Source: Ophiodon elongatus
Taxonomy: Eukaryota; Chordata; Actinopteri; Perciformes; Hexagrammidae
Direction of reading: 5' to 3'
NCBI GenBank assembly: GCA_016806645.1
Contig: JACSYO010000415.1
Location: 9,092,001-9,156,000 of the forward strand
DNA length: 64,000 nucleotides
Part shown: positions 9,773-19,857 of the stretch, one piece after another
Layout: the number at the start of each line of letters is the position of its first letter
Position numbering within the stretch: position 1 is the stretch's first letter
Made by a program: the position numbers and the translations under genes
The notes under the pieces: generated by a model
What the model was told of the DNA's origin: nothing
The model's input: only the letters and a program-made list of their open reading frames with translations
The model's database searches: none

Positions 9773-10033
9773 GTAGGTGTTTCTGTGATTGCTACTCTTT
9801 CTTTGGAGGAGACTTTCAAACAGGATATTAGAGGCCTAACGGTGCCAATTCATTTGGCTTAATTTCCTTCATTGGAAAACGGAAACAATTGTTCTCTCCC
9901 CGTTCTTTAATTAAATGGCCTGAAGAAAACTGTTTAGCCCCGGCATCGCTCTTCTGCGCGCTGCCTTAAAGCAGCCTCCACATCCAGCAGGTCATCCAGC
10001 TAATCTTTCGCTCTAATCATTTCTACACTCCAG

Positions 10034-10319
10034 TGCCTTCCGGTCGTCAAGGTCCATCCAGCCGGGCCAGCTGGCTACGGGCAGCGGTCCATGCTGGAGT
10101 GCAGCGTCGTGGGGGTGTGTCCCCCCCCCGGGAAGTGAGGGTGAGCTGGCTGAGGGACGGGGGGCAGAGGTCAACACCGATGTGTCGTCCGCGGACATCG
10201 TGGCCCAACGGGGACTGGAGCTTCCAGCTTCACTCTTACCTGGAGCTCTCACCCAGAAGAGGGGAGAGGGTGAGCTGCAGACCACAGCAGCCTGAGAAAG
10301 AGCCTGCAGGTGGACTCGG
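10034..10319 (+). pseudogene. Class II beta exon 3 (beta2 Ig C1 domain) with several indels
   Basis: After ACACTCCAG the conserved sequence VVKVHPAGP, then SMLECSVV, is in one frame. After a nine-C run the frame changes to VRVSWLRDGG, then AEVNTDVSS is in another, then NGDWSFQLHSYLELSP, then GERVSC. Indels therefore occur near the exon start, at the C-run, after the RDG, and before NGDW. The exon is 286 bases, four longer than the usual 282. It ends at GGTAAG. Confidence 0.8.
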
Positions 10320-11374
10320 GTAAGAAAACACTAAGTACTGGTGACATTTAGATCCCACAAGGAGAGATGAATTGGAAAATGAATGACGCTATTTATAGAA
10401 TTGAGTTTCTTTTCAAACAATGCAGCGCGATGATGAGAAGATGTAGGACAGCCTCCCCCCTCCAGACTCTGGTGGTGGAGGAGAGCCAACAGGTGAAAGA
10501 TTGAACCGCACTGGTTAAATCTCCTGGAAGAGGATACCGTGTTCAGGTTTTATGAGATTACGGAAGGGAAAGATTCCCATGTTATCAAAATTACAATATA
10601 TCCATTAAATTAGGGTTTAATTATATTAAATGATAGACTTGCACGTTTGCATGGTGTTCAGACACTACCATGTTATTAAGCTCTAAACTGGATATATCAG
10701 AGCTTTTACAAAACAAAGTGCACTTATTACGTGAATACTATTTGGTGGTATTTGACAAGTTGAGAGCGAGAACATGTTTTCTCACCTGGAACCAAAAAAT
10801 AGGTGGTTTTCCTCGACCTGAAGCGTGACGCCATCAGTGGCTCCAGCCACCCCGAGACCGTGGAAGGATAAGTGGTTACGATAATAGATAGTTAATGGAA
10901 TTCATAACAACTTGAATATCCAAGATATGTGCACACATATGCAGTTTAAGAAAACATATTTCAAATGGAACACATTTAAAAAAAAAAACACAATGTTCAA
11001 AAATCCTGACTTTGACTTTTGATAAAAGTGGGATTTTTCTTTTTCATATGATCTAAAAGTTAAAAGTTTTACTGATTTGATACTTTCCCAAAGTATGTCA
11101 GTACCAGATTTCAAGACTTTAGACCAATGAGAACAAAGATTTTGGTATTTAGTCTTATTATAATATAGTATGTTTTCTAAATATTACTCAAGTAGCTTAT
11201 TGGCCATAAACAGAAATAATGGATTATAAAGCATTTCAGACTTTTTTTTTTAAAGGTATTCCTCCCGAAGCCTTTCTTTCAGATGGAGCTAACTTCATCT
11301 TCATGTCACCTTAAACATTTGGCTCTTGAAAGGTTTTGGATAAGTAGCTAAGACTTCTGATCTACGTCCCTTAG
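10320..11374 (+). other. Class II beta intron 3
   Basis: About 1.05 kb, AT-rich. I see no exon. It ends in CGTCCCTTAG at 11374. Confidence 0.5.
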
Positions 11375-11498
11375 ACACCTCTTCACTGGACGCTAAATAC
11401 CTGAAGATGACCGTGGGGATCTTCTTCTTCTTCTTCTTCTTCTTCATCGGCTTCACCTCAGCCGCCGGTGGAGCAGCTTACTACTGGTGGAGCCAGAG
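11375..11498 (+). pseudogene. Class II beta exon 4 (connecting peptide and transmembrane)
   Basis: Phase-1 start after CCCTTAG: TSSLDAKYLKMTVG, then a membrane helix of eight consecutive Phe, then IGFTSAAGGAAYYWWSQ and a GTGTGT donor at 11499. The position, the preceding connecting peptide and the aromatic/basic end fit the class II beta membrane exon. The Phe run, encoded by a TTC microsatellite, has replaced the usual glycine-spaced helix face. The cytoplasmic exon was not identified with confidence; GATTACGGTG after TTTTGTAG at about 11994 is a candidate. Confidence 0.7.
11422..11445 (+). repeat. (TTC)8 microsatellite inside the beta TM exon
   Basis: Eight perfect TTC codons flanked by ATC on both sides. 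They encode polyphenylalanine in the membrane span. Confidence 0.95.
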
Positions 11499-12079
11499 GT
11501 GTGTTGACGTCAGCGTCCGTGTTATGAAACCGTTCTCTTTTCCTTCTGTGCCGAGTTCAGCGGTTCTCATTGTCAGAAGTCATGAAATGAAACAGGTCTT
11601 CGGGTTCTCATGACACTTTCTTTTCATGTTCCGGGTTTGACTTCAGCCCATTAGGCAGACAAGGACAAATTTCTCCGAGTCATCGCTCAGAATTATTGAC
11701 TTTCTAACATAACAAGACATGATAAAGCTCAGCTGAGGACTATGTTTTGTTCTTAAGTATTGCCCACAAAATAGAAAAATAGTCCCTCTCAACAAGTATG
11801 CCCTACGGCGGAAGAAAAAAAAAAAAAACGGCATTGTGGGAAAATGAAATGCTGTTAGTTTATTATGGAACTGCCCCCTTGACAGAGCGCCTCCTTTATC
11901 ATTTTTTGTCAACCAAGGACTCAACTGACATGTTATCCTTTAAAAGAAAAAGTACCATAAATTGTTCCAACGTTGTGTGATGATCATTTTGTAGGATTAC
12001 GGTGTCAGACCTGTCACTTACGATGACTGTCTCACGTTGGAATAAGACTCATGTGTATGCTCTATATAAGATCTATGTG

Positions 12080-12183
12080 TATAATACTTATGTTTCTTTT
12101 ATTATGTATCTGTGTGCACTTTAACTTTGCTGCTGTGATCCTGCAAATTTCCCCTTGTGGGACTAATAAAGGATATCTTATAA
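12080..12183 (+). mobile_element. 3' tail of a non-LTR retroelement (copy 1)
   Basis: GTGTGCACTTTAACTTTGC, then TGCTGTGATCCTGCAAATTTC, CCCTTGTGGGACTAATAAAG and GATATCTTATA. The CCCTTGYGGGAYTAATAAAG box followed by an (A)TATC tail is typical of truncated LINE-type ends in fish genomes. A second, better preserved copy lies at 13090-13268. The family name is not assigned. Confidence 0.5.
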
Positions 12184-12263
12184 CAGGATAGAGTATTTTA
12201 AATAATAAAAAAAAAATGAAATGTTTAATTGAAAACTCAACAGAACATAGACAGAGCAGGTAT

Positions 12264-12480
12264 TTAAAGGTACCATATTGTAAAAAGTGGGATTTTCATG
12301 TCTTTTTTATTTATTTATTATAAAGCAGGTCAAAGTGCAATATGAATAGTGTGAAAGTATCAAAACGCTCAATCCATAGAGAAATACACACAAACCGTAT
12401 ATTCAGAAACTGTGCCTTTTTTTCTTTTTTTTTTTTTTTAAAATGAGCCTGTACAGTTGCGATGTCGATTCAAAACCGCA
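12264..12480. repeat. Dispersed repeat of a common teleost type
   Basis: TTTAAAGGTACCATATTGTA, AAAAGTGGGATTTTCATGTC, TATAAAGCAGGTCAAAGTGC and GTGAAAGTATCAAAACGCTC in this order match a short non-autonomous repeat I recognise from many teleost genomes. The right end is unclear. Confidence 0.5.
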
Positions 12481-13089
12481 CACAAACCATTTCTGGATCT
12501 ACTGGTTGTGTAAACAATTTCTGTTTGCTAACCAGCGCACCATATCAACCTAAAAGGTGTTACTGCTGTCCCCAAGTCACCCAAGAGCTACATCCTCGTC
12601 AGATCCCAAACCGAGGACGTGCACTCGGTGGCAGCTATGACCCTGTTTGAATACTGTATGTTGATGTATTTACAGGTACATGTACACGGTTGTACTAGAA
12701 AATGCTAAAACTTACACCAGTCTGTAAAAGTGTTTCGACAGCCTACCGTCCTGGCTAATAATTGTCCTATGCATGTAGATAATGTCAGAGAGTTTGTATT
12801 ATTTTCATCTTCATGTGTACAGATGTCGTGAAGGTGTGTGGATCCAGTGCTAGCTTGCTAGTATTAGGCTGTTTTCCTTAATTCAGTATAAATCTCGGTG
12901 TGATGTCCGCGCTTTCTGTCACGGCGAGACAACATCAAGCTTTTTTTCTGCTAATCTCTTATTCAGTGGCACCATCCACTTCTCAATCTATAAACTATTA
13001 CTCTTGGACAACAGAAGTCTTTGCAACGTTGATTACAAGTGTGTAAGTGTGTTAGTTAATTTTAATTTAATTTAATATTATTATTCTAT

Positions 13090-13270
13090 TCTATTTGTTG
13101 TATATATTGTGCATTTTTCTTATTTTCTTCTTCTTCTTCTTCTTCTATTCTATTGTGTATATATTGTTCTTTTCTTATGTAATTTTTTTCTTTTCTTATG
13201 TAAAAATGCTGCTGTACTGAAGAAATGTCCCCTTGCGGGATTAATAAAGTATTTATCTATCTATCTAGCT
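13090..13270 (+). mobile_element. 3' tail of a non-LTR retroelement (copy 2)
   Basis: T-rich leader with (TTC)n, then GCTGCTGTACTGAAGAAATG, TCCCCTTGCGGGATTAATAA, AGTATTTATC and a (TATC)n end at 13253-13270. The short tandem tail after AATAAAGTA is characteristic of truncated fish LINE-type insertions. Confidence 0.55.
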
Positions 13271-13513
13271 ATCAAAGGTTCTGTTGCTGCTGAATTCTTT
13301 TTGTGATGTAGAAATGTTAAATCCCCATTAGATTCCCTGCATGTTGTGATGCAAAAGATAAACGCGTTATCAGTAGAATAACAGAGAGACGACGAGGAAA
13401 AACAAAAACCTGCTACACCTCTTCTTTCTCCAACACCAGCTGTTCAATCCCACGCCACTCTGTAAATGATTCCACCTGATACGAGTGGTCTATTTCAGAA
13501 TTGACCGGGAGGC

Positions 13514-13520
13514 TATAAGA
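13514..13520 (+). promoter_or_regulatory. TATA box of vmo1
   Basis: TATAAGA at 13514-13520, 76-82 bases before the vmo1 ATG at 13596. This leaves room for a transcription start near 13545 and a 5' leader of about 50 bases. No competing TATA-like element lies closer. Confidence 0.6.
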
Positions 13521-13595
13521 GCTTGGAGCCTGAACCCCCCTCGGTGCTTGTTAGTTGGCATCTTCGGAGTGAACCGCTGACTCACTGCTGTCACC

Positions 13596-13805
13596 ATGGC
13601 AAGTCTCTTCACCGCGTTGGCCGTGCTGGTGGTGTTGTCCTTTGGGTGGTGTGAGGAGAAAGTCTTCCTGCAGCGAGCCGGTGAGGCCTTCAGCAGCAGA
13701 GAGTACAGATCTCTGCTCACCGTGAGCAACGGAGAGGCGTTCGGAAACTGGACCTGGCCCGAGATGTGCCCCGACAAGTTCTTTGCTGTTGGCTTCAGCC
13801 TCAGG
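13596..13805 (+). CDS. vmo1: vmo1 exon 1
   Basis: Seventy codons from ATG (good CACC context, TCACCATGG) through the signal peptide and the first VOMI repeat (GNWTWPEMCPDKFFAVGF). It ends in LR at a GTAAAG donor, phase 0. An N-glycosylation sequon NWT is present. Confidence 0.93.
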
Positions 13806-16800
13806 GTAAAGACACGGACTCTGTGTTACACATATTGTAACGAGGGAAACGCACTCAAAAGACAGGATGGAAAGTGACACGTTCACAACTCCAATGCATT
13901 TATTTCTACTTGTAAACACTCAGCTGACCAGCGTTTGTTACGAACGACGACAGACGGGTGTCACACACGAAGGCAATCAACTCGCTGAATGTCCTCGTCC
14001 ACACTGTTATAATTATGTAGATAATATTTTTCTATTTTCATATATGTATTAGGTCTTGTTTATACACCAATGATTTTCTATTTTGTAACTTTTTCCTCAT
14101 CTTTTTTTTTTTTTTATTTCTATTTGAATTTATCCTTTATTCAACCAGAAATGTCCCATTAAGTTATGTCTCTTCTGGGAGTCTCAAGATGGGCAGCAAG
14201 TAAAAAGTTTCCTATACGAGTACAAACAGATAGTATCGCAATGAAAACACAACAGACGCAAACATACAGGAATAATGGCACTTGTTGAAATATAATATTG
14301 TACATTTGATATTGGAAAATTTGACTTGTAAGATTAGAATTTGACTTTCGTCATTTGACCTTTTAACATTAAATTGAGGTTATATTCTGTGTATATATAC
14401 AGTAGATGTGTCTTTTGTGAATTCTCTCAATGACTTCAATGTTAATATTTTGACCGTTGCCATGTTTCTGTTTGATTTGCGCTTGTGTTCTTGATGATGT
14501 GGATTCTGTGATGGGGCCACATGCCCGTATGAACATTGTCATTATTTTTGATTTGTTCAATTGTTCCTCCTATCGCTTGCCAACATGAAATGTAAGAGAT
14601 GGTGGTTACAATTCCCAGTATCTGTTCTGTGCACAAATGCATTCTTGTATCTTCCAGAGTAGTGAGCCTTAGAGTGTGTAATTCCCCCAGCAACAGCCCC
14701 AACAGGAAGGGAAACACGGAGCTGGCACATATGAGCCTTCACACCAGATTTGGCAGCAGCTTCACCCGAGTAAGGAAACCAGCTGGTTTGACCGGAGCTG
14801 TTCTGGGAACTGTTCTGTTTCCTCAGGTGGAGCCAAACCAGTACATGGCGGACGACACCGCTCTGAACGGGATCCGCCTCATCTGCGCCCAAGACAACAA
14901 GCGGAGCTTCCTGTACTCAGTTGAATCCCACACGGGCTAGTAAGTAGCTCACCAAGGTACCGCCTTCTCATGAGGAACCCTTTGTAAAGGGCTAATTAAT
15001 GGTTAAAGCATTGGTTACTGCTTTATAGATCAGCTGTATGCCATTAATACATTACATTGATGTTTTTTTTTGTGGTAAAAATGCATTTATAAATAGTAGT
15101 AACCCTTTAGTAGATGCTTATGGGTTTGTCACTTTCTAATAAGCAAATAAGTCAGTAGTATTGATGCAGATTTTTCATCATCAAATTTGAGTCCAGATTG
15201 TCTGTAGCCCTATTCTATGATAATACTACGAAGAATAAGACTTTATTAATATATATACCATTTAAAACAGCATTGCAATAAGCTTCACATAAAACAAAGT
15301 TGAAATAAATCTCCACCACACAGAATAAAATACAATAAAAAATACAATAAAATGAGATCATCAGATAAGAACAAATAAAAAAAAGGATTTTTATGATTTA
15401 AGTTAAAATGATATAAAAGTGATTTAAAAGGTCATCTAACCTCGCAACACAAAACTTGTTCGTTGTATTGCCTCGTATATCTGATGTATGCAGTAGTAGT
15501 AAATTCCTTATTAACCATTTATAAAGTCAGTACTTACAACTGCAATAAATGCTGCCTTTATAGAAAGTGCTGCACCCACAAAAAAACTGATTGTCATGGT
15601 CGTTCAATAAAGGCATGTGATTTGCTCCTTTACGGGAGAGTGTTATTTAGAAGTGCAACCACATTTTCCATTGATCTGTGTTCATTTTCCGTATCCTCTA
15701 AAATATCTTTTTTTATATGATACAATGATTTTCACTTAAGGGAGTATTCAGCAGGAGGGATTCTAATAACTGACAGCACTCAACATATCAAGAGAAATAT
15801 ACTTTCCTCTACCCGCCTTGAGCTTGTCTGCCACTTATGCTGAAACGTTGGTTATAGATGCCTTTCAACATGCAGCTGTGTGTGTCGCTGTGGCCAGATC
15901 TCTCTCTCGTGATCCTTGATCCCAGTGGGACTAACCTGGCTGCACTATAATGGTTAAATAAGAATTAAATAAATAAAGTAGGAAACAGCAGGAAGCTGGA
16001 GACTGGAGGTTTCACATCACGATCAGAGGGGAAATGAAAGGATTGCAAATGAAGTGTTCAGATGTTGAAATGTCCCGACTTCCCTCCAGTGTTTCCAGCC
16101 CTCATTGGATCTCATCCTGATTTATTTATTGTTTGTGCCCCCCCCCCATTTTCCCCCCCCCACTCTCCTCCTCTCCTGTCCAGCTTCGGGGACTGGTCCC
16201 AGCCCCAGTACTGCCCCAGTGGCGTGCTCACCTCCTTCCAGGTCCGCGTGGAACCCCATATGGGTCTGTTCGGTGACGACACGGCCGTCAACAACATCAA
16301 GTTCCGCTGCAGCAGCAACCCGACGCTGGAGGGACCCGGCACGGACTGGGGGGAGTACGGCCTCTGGAGCCAGGAGTGTCGCAACGGAGGAATCTGTGGC
16401 ATCGAGACCAAGGTGGAGGAATACCAGTACGGCCTGGACGACTCCAGCCTCAACGATGTGCGCTTCCATTGCTGTGCCAAGCCCCCGCAGGTGAGACAGT
16501 GCACTGACATAACCAAAGCCCAGAAGGGGTTCATGGCACAGTCACACAATGTACAGCAGGTTTTCTGGGTGGAATTATTTTTGGGGTTTATTTGAAGAAG
16601 TGAGAACAATTTTGATTCCAGACAGGGTTGCCATGAACTGTAACCAGACACGCTTACCCGAACCATAACCTGCCGCAAGAAAATTCAGCAGTAAAATCTT
16701 TTATTCTGAGCTCTTTAAGGACTTTATGTCCTTGTTGGCTGAAAGGTTCTCAGGGTTTATGTGGTCATGAAAAAACCTGGAAAAGTCAAGAATTTGAAAA

Positions 16801-17248
16801 TAGCTGTTTCCAGGCTTTGAGAAGTTTGGGAAGAATAAACAAACCCAGAAAGTTTTGGAAAAGTTATGTTAATCTGCCCCACAGATACCTGTATAACAGA
16901 TTATACGTGGTTCAGTTAAAATCTTAAACAAGAGATCAGTGACGCCACTTGACGTGAGGTTATAGGAACCTTTTATTCTCATTTTTCATGTAAACGCAGA
17001 CGTCTCAGAGAATCTTTGGTCATGAAAATGCTCTTAAAGTCTTGGAAATGTATCGTTAAAAATGTCTGTTAACCCTGGGTCCTGAACGGTTACTAAATGG
17101 TTTAAAGATTATTTTTCAAATGTTAAGGAATAAGACGTTTGCAGGATGACTATGTGAAACGATTCAAATGTCAAATGTAATATATTTAGTACACACAGTG
17201 CATTTTAATGGCTGTTTATGAACTTGTGTTTGGCAGGTGAACATCTGA
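13596..17248 (+). CDS. vmo1: Vitelline membrane outer layer protein 1 (vmo1), complete gene
   Basis: VMO1 is a secreted beta-prism protein first known from the egg vitelline membrane; its homologues are extracellular. Four exons (13596-13805, 14827-14939, 16184-16490, 17237-17248) join in phase to 213 codons plus TGA. A signal peptide (LFTALAVLVVLSFGWC) comes first. Three internal repeats of the VOMI fold follow: GNWTWPEMC to NGIRLIC, GDWSQPQYC to NNIKFRC, and GEYGLWSQEC to NDVRFHCC. Each carries the conserved G-W/Y, Cys, and DD(T/S)-(A/S)-(L/V)N motifs. Length is close to mammalian VMO1 (about 200 residues). Transcription is supported by the TATA box and an AATAAA 46 bases after the stop. 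The coding sequence is intact. There is no obvious functional link to the neighbouring class II genes. Confidence 0.93.
13806..14826 (+). other. vmo1 intron 1
   Basis: 1.02-kb AT-rich intron ending in GTTTCCTCAG. Small frames on both strands near 14369-14892 have no supporting features. Confidence 0.7.
14827..14939 (+). CDS. vmo1: vmo1 exon 2
   Basis: 113 bases, phase 0 to phase 2. Encodes VEPNQYMADDTALNGIRLIC, completing VOMI repeat 1, and a linker to ESHTG. The donor is GTAAGT at 14940. The last two bases join the next exon to make a tyrosine codon; reading on without splicing would give an immediate TAG. Confidence 0.92.
14940..16183 (+). other. vmo1 intron 2
   Basis: 1.24-kb AT-rich intron ending in a C-rich tract and CTCTCCTGTCCAG. 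No gene is seen. Confidence 0.7.
16184..16490 (+). CDS. vmo1: vmo1 exon 3
   Basis: 307 bases, phase 2 to phase 0, encoding VOMI repeats 2 and 3 (GDWSQPQYCPSGVLTSFQV, GDDTAVNNIKFRC, GEYGLWSQECRNGGICGIE, DDSSLNDVRFHCC). It ends in KPPQ at a GTGAGA donor. Read-through of this donor would add about 34 unrelated residues before a stop at 16593. Confidence 0.94.
16491..17236 (+). other. vmo1 intron 3
   Basis: 746-bp AT-rich intron ending in TTGTGTTTGGCAG. No features are seen. Confidence 0.7.
17237..17248 (+). CDS. vmo1: vmo1 exon 4 (three codons plus stop)
   Basis: After TTTGGCAG the frame reads Val-Asn-Ile-TGA in phase 0. The AATAAA at 17294-17299 shortly after supports this as the terminal exon. 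Confidence 0.72.
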   Translation: MNI

Positions 17249-17293
17249 TGACTTTGATTCAGTCCGTCTCCAACGCCCTCGAAGCTGACGAAT

Positions 17294-17299
17294 AATAAA
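17294..17299 (+). terminator. vmo1 poly(A) signal
   Basis: AATAAA at 17294-17299, 46 bases beyond the vmo1 stop codon. It is followed by a T/G-rich stretch that fits a downstream element. Confidence 0.72.
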
Positions 17300-18499
17300 A
17301 CGCTCGTTTGAACCGCTGCTGCCTCTCTCTCATGATTTGCCTGAACTTGAAGGTCTTGTTGTGCATTTTTCTTTTAGGAAGTCAAATACGACTGAGATCA
17401 GAGTTTAGAGCGGCAGTCTCCAGTTAACTGAGTTATTTGTCAGAACATGCAGCTCTCTAAACAAAGTCGAGTGTCACCTTCATTGGGGAAAACAGACGGA
17501 TGAAGGAGCGCCGCTTCAAAACCGAGCCCTCGTCTGAAGAGCCTCTCTTTTTTTTTTCTCCATCATGTCGTCCCCCTCCTCACCTCTCATCAGCGTGAGA
17601 GCAGCACGCGTTCACATCCTGTCTAATGAACCAATGAGCTCACAGCACACTCATAATAAGCGTGAGCTCAAAACAGAGCAGCTGACACAGGCCTTTCCCC
17701 AGAATTCCTGCTGGAACTTAAGTAATTAAGAAATGACAAGAGAGGGGATATTAATTAATTTACAGTTTAAGGCCTGACAAAGGTTGATAAGACACACAGA
17801 GGTAATTGTGTTAATTAATCGGCGGGTAGTTAATCTGCTAACACAAAGTGTGTGCGGAGGGTTGGGGAGGGAACTGGAGGACGTTATCAAACACTGTGGT
17901 AATGGTTTTCAGAAGATTTTGCAAGTCAAGGCAAAGTGATTATAGTCTTTAACACACAGCTACAGAGTGCTTCTCTGTTATGGTAATGATTACACTCAAA
18001 CTGACCTCATATCTGAAGTTCAAAGTGTGCTTACTGGAGTTGAATGCTGAAGTGCACTCGATTGGTTCCGCTTGAAATGTTAAATACATCTGTATCCATG
18101 AAATAATGCACAAGGACTCTAGAATATAGCCAGTAAAAACATAAAAACTTTGAGTCGGGGGTGAGATATATACACATATATTCTATATAGTCTTAATAGA
18201 GGGTTGGAATAAGCTGAAACACTAAATATATAATACTGTCAGATAGAAATATTCTACTTAAAGTTCCATACAGTTGGCGGGACCTGATAGAAAAAACAAC
18301 TGGTGTAAATCGAAACAGCAGAAGTGAGATATCCGTACTTTTAAGATGGGTCAAGGTTAAAAGATTTTGGCAGCCTACATTTCCCATAGTGCATCTTGTT
18401 TTTCATTCGACCTTCCCTGCCTGTTAAATCTTTCACACTTAACGCCCCCAGTTTATATCACCGTTGGTTTGAGATCAGTCTCAAGCCTAACTCAAGATT

Positions 18500-18532
18500 A
18501 CCCTGATGACATCACTATGACGTCATCAGGGT
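18500..18532. repeat. Short perfect hairpin containing a CRE palindrome
   Basis: ACCCTGATGAC at 18500-18510 pairs perfectly with GTCATCAGGGT at 18522-18532 across an 11-base loop. TGACGTCA, a full CRE palindrome, spans 18518-18525. It may be part of a degraded short repeat. Confidence 0.6.
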
Positions 18533-19217
18533 TACTTCCATTATACTGCTAGTTTCACAGGCCTAGTGGACCTCACAAGTAAACTGTCCTTTATTATTAA
18601 TATTTGAATATTTTTCCATTTTATGTTCATGTTTGACATGTTGATGTCTTTGCAGTACTTTGCTTTTATTTATATTTCCTTCAACTATGTTTATTTTATG
18701 CACCACATAACAAGGCAAATTCCTCGTGAAAACCTTGTTATAATAAACATTATTCTGATTACTGCAACACATGCTTTTTATGTACTTGTACTTTTTTTTT
18801 TCATTTATTTAAAATTTTGTAATTTTACTTTTACTTAACTATTATTTATAACAAGTATTGTGGCTATACGTCGAAGTCACATCCAGAGTAAGCCTACAAC
18901 AAAAAAGTCACATGACATAGTCATGCTAAACTGTATAAGAGTGGAACAAAGTAATATAATATAATAAAGCGTTAAGTCATTATGGGTCAATGTTAACATT
19001 ATAGTACAATGTGCATAGATTAAAAATAAATAAAATACTTTAGTGAATCACTGGCTAAGTGACCCAAATCAAACACACCTACTCACAGGTGCATGCTGGG
19101 TGTGGCTAACACGCTCAATGCAAACATGCTCGTTATGAGGACTCCAGGTGACTCCACGGGGAACTTTCACCTTCAGGGAGATGTGTGAGACTCTCCTGCT
19201 GCCTGCACCAACTCAGT

Positions 19218-19857
19218 GGACTGGTTGTACTGGGGCTGGGTATACTGGGACTGGTTGTACTGGGACTGGGTATACTGGGACTGGGTATACTGGGACTGGT
19301 TGTACTGGGACTGGGTATACTGGGACTGAGTATACTGGGACTGGTTGTACTGGGACTGGTTGTACTGGGACTGGGTATACTGGGACTGGGTATACTGGGA
19401 CTAGTTGTACTGGGACTAATATTAAAAAGACAAATACAACTGATTGACAACGAGCTGTGACACCATTTACACAAAAAAAGGTTGGTAAACTCTTCAAGTA
19501 AAGGCGTGAACTGGCTGTCCACCTCAAGGTGTAGTTGTGGGACTGGGTATACTGGGACAAAGAGGCTAAATGGACTGGTTGTACTGGGACTGGGTATACT
19601 GGGACTGGGTATACTGGGACAAAGAGGCTAAATGGACTGGTTGTACTGGGACTGGGTATACTGGGACTGGGTATACGGGACTGGGTGGACTGGTTGTACT
19701 GGGACTGGGTATACTGGGACTGGTTATACTGGGGCAAAGAGGCTAAATGGACTGGTTGTACTGGGACTGGGTATACTGGGGCAAATAGGCTAAATGGACT
19801 GGTTGTACTGGGACTGGGTATACTGGGGCAAATAGGCTAAATGGACTGGCTGTATGG
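19218..19857. repeat. 15-bp minisatellite in two blocks with higher-order units
   Basis: Block 1 (19218-19418) alternates two 15-base units, GGTTGTACTGGGACT and GGGTATACTGGGACT. After about 118 bases of non-repeat sequence, block 2 (about 19537-19857) has the same units. There they are grouped into longer units of roughly 47-62 bases, each ending in ACAAAGAGGCTAAATGGACT or a close variant. Long open frames on both strands are the repeat read in different registers. Confidence 0.95.

Larger units (their letters stand above)
8036..11498 (+). pseudogene. MHC class II beta chain relic (signal, beta1, beta2, TM)
   Basis: Four blocks in canonical order: leader 8036-8100, beta1 9501-9772, beta2 10034-10319, connecting/TM 11375-11498. 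Family motifs are plain (VGKYV, GVKNTDRYNSQ, SWLRDG, NGDW, SYLELSP). They are spread over all three frames within beta1 and beta2, implying two single-base insertions in beta1 and several indels in beta2. The leader donor is also one base out of phase. No continuous frame can be built, so the gene as written is non-functional. The alpha gene lies just upstream in the same orientation, the usual A-B pairing. The beta1 helix has Tyr where classical chains carry the conserved peptide-contact Trp (YNS for WNS), again pointing to a non-classical origin. Confidence 0.8.
11499..13595. other. Interval between class II beta relic and vmo1
   Basis: About 2.1 kb made largely of repeat remnants: two retroelement-like 3' tails and an AT-rich dispersed repeat, all listed separately. 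The vmo1 promoter is at its right end. No gene is seen. Confidence 0.6.

Noticed and set aside
14369..14892. Overlapping minus-strand frames within vmo1 intron 1 and exon 2
   Set aside because: They are the reverse complement of vmo1 sequence with no supporting motifs.
19133..19840. Five long frames over 19.1-19.8 kb reading TGTGY, LGLGI or PVYPVPVQ repeats
   Set aside because: All are translations of the 15-bp minisatellite on both strands, with no start context or flanking coding signal.
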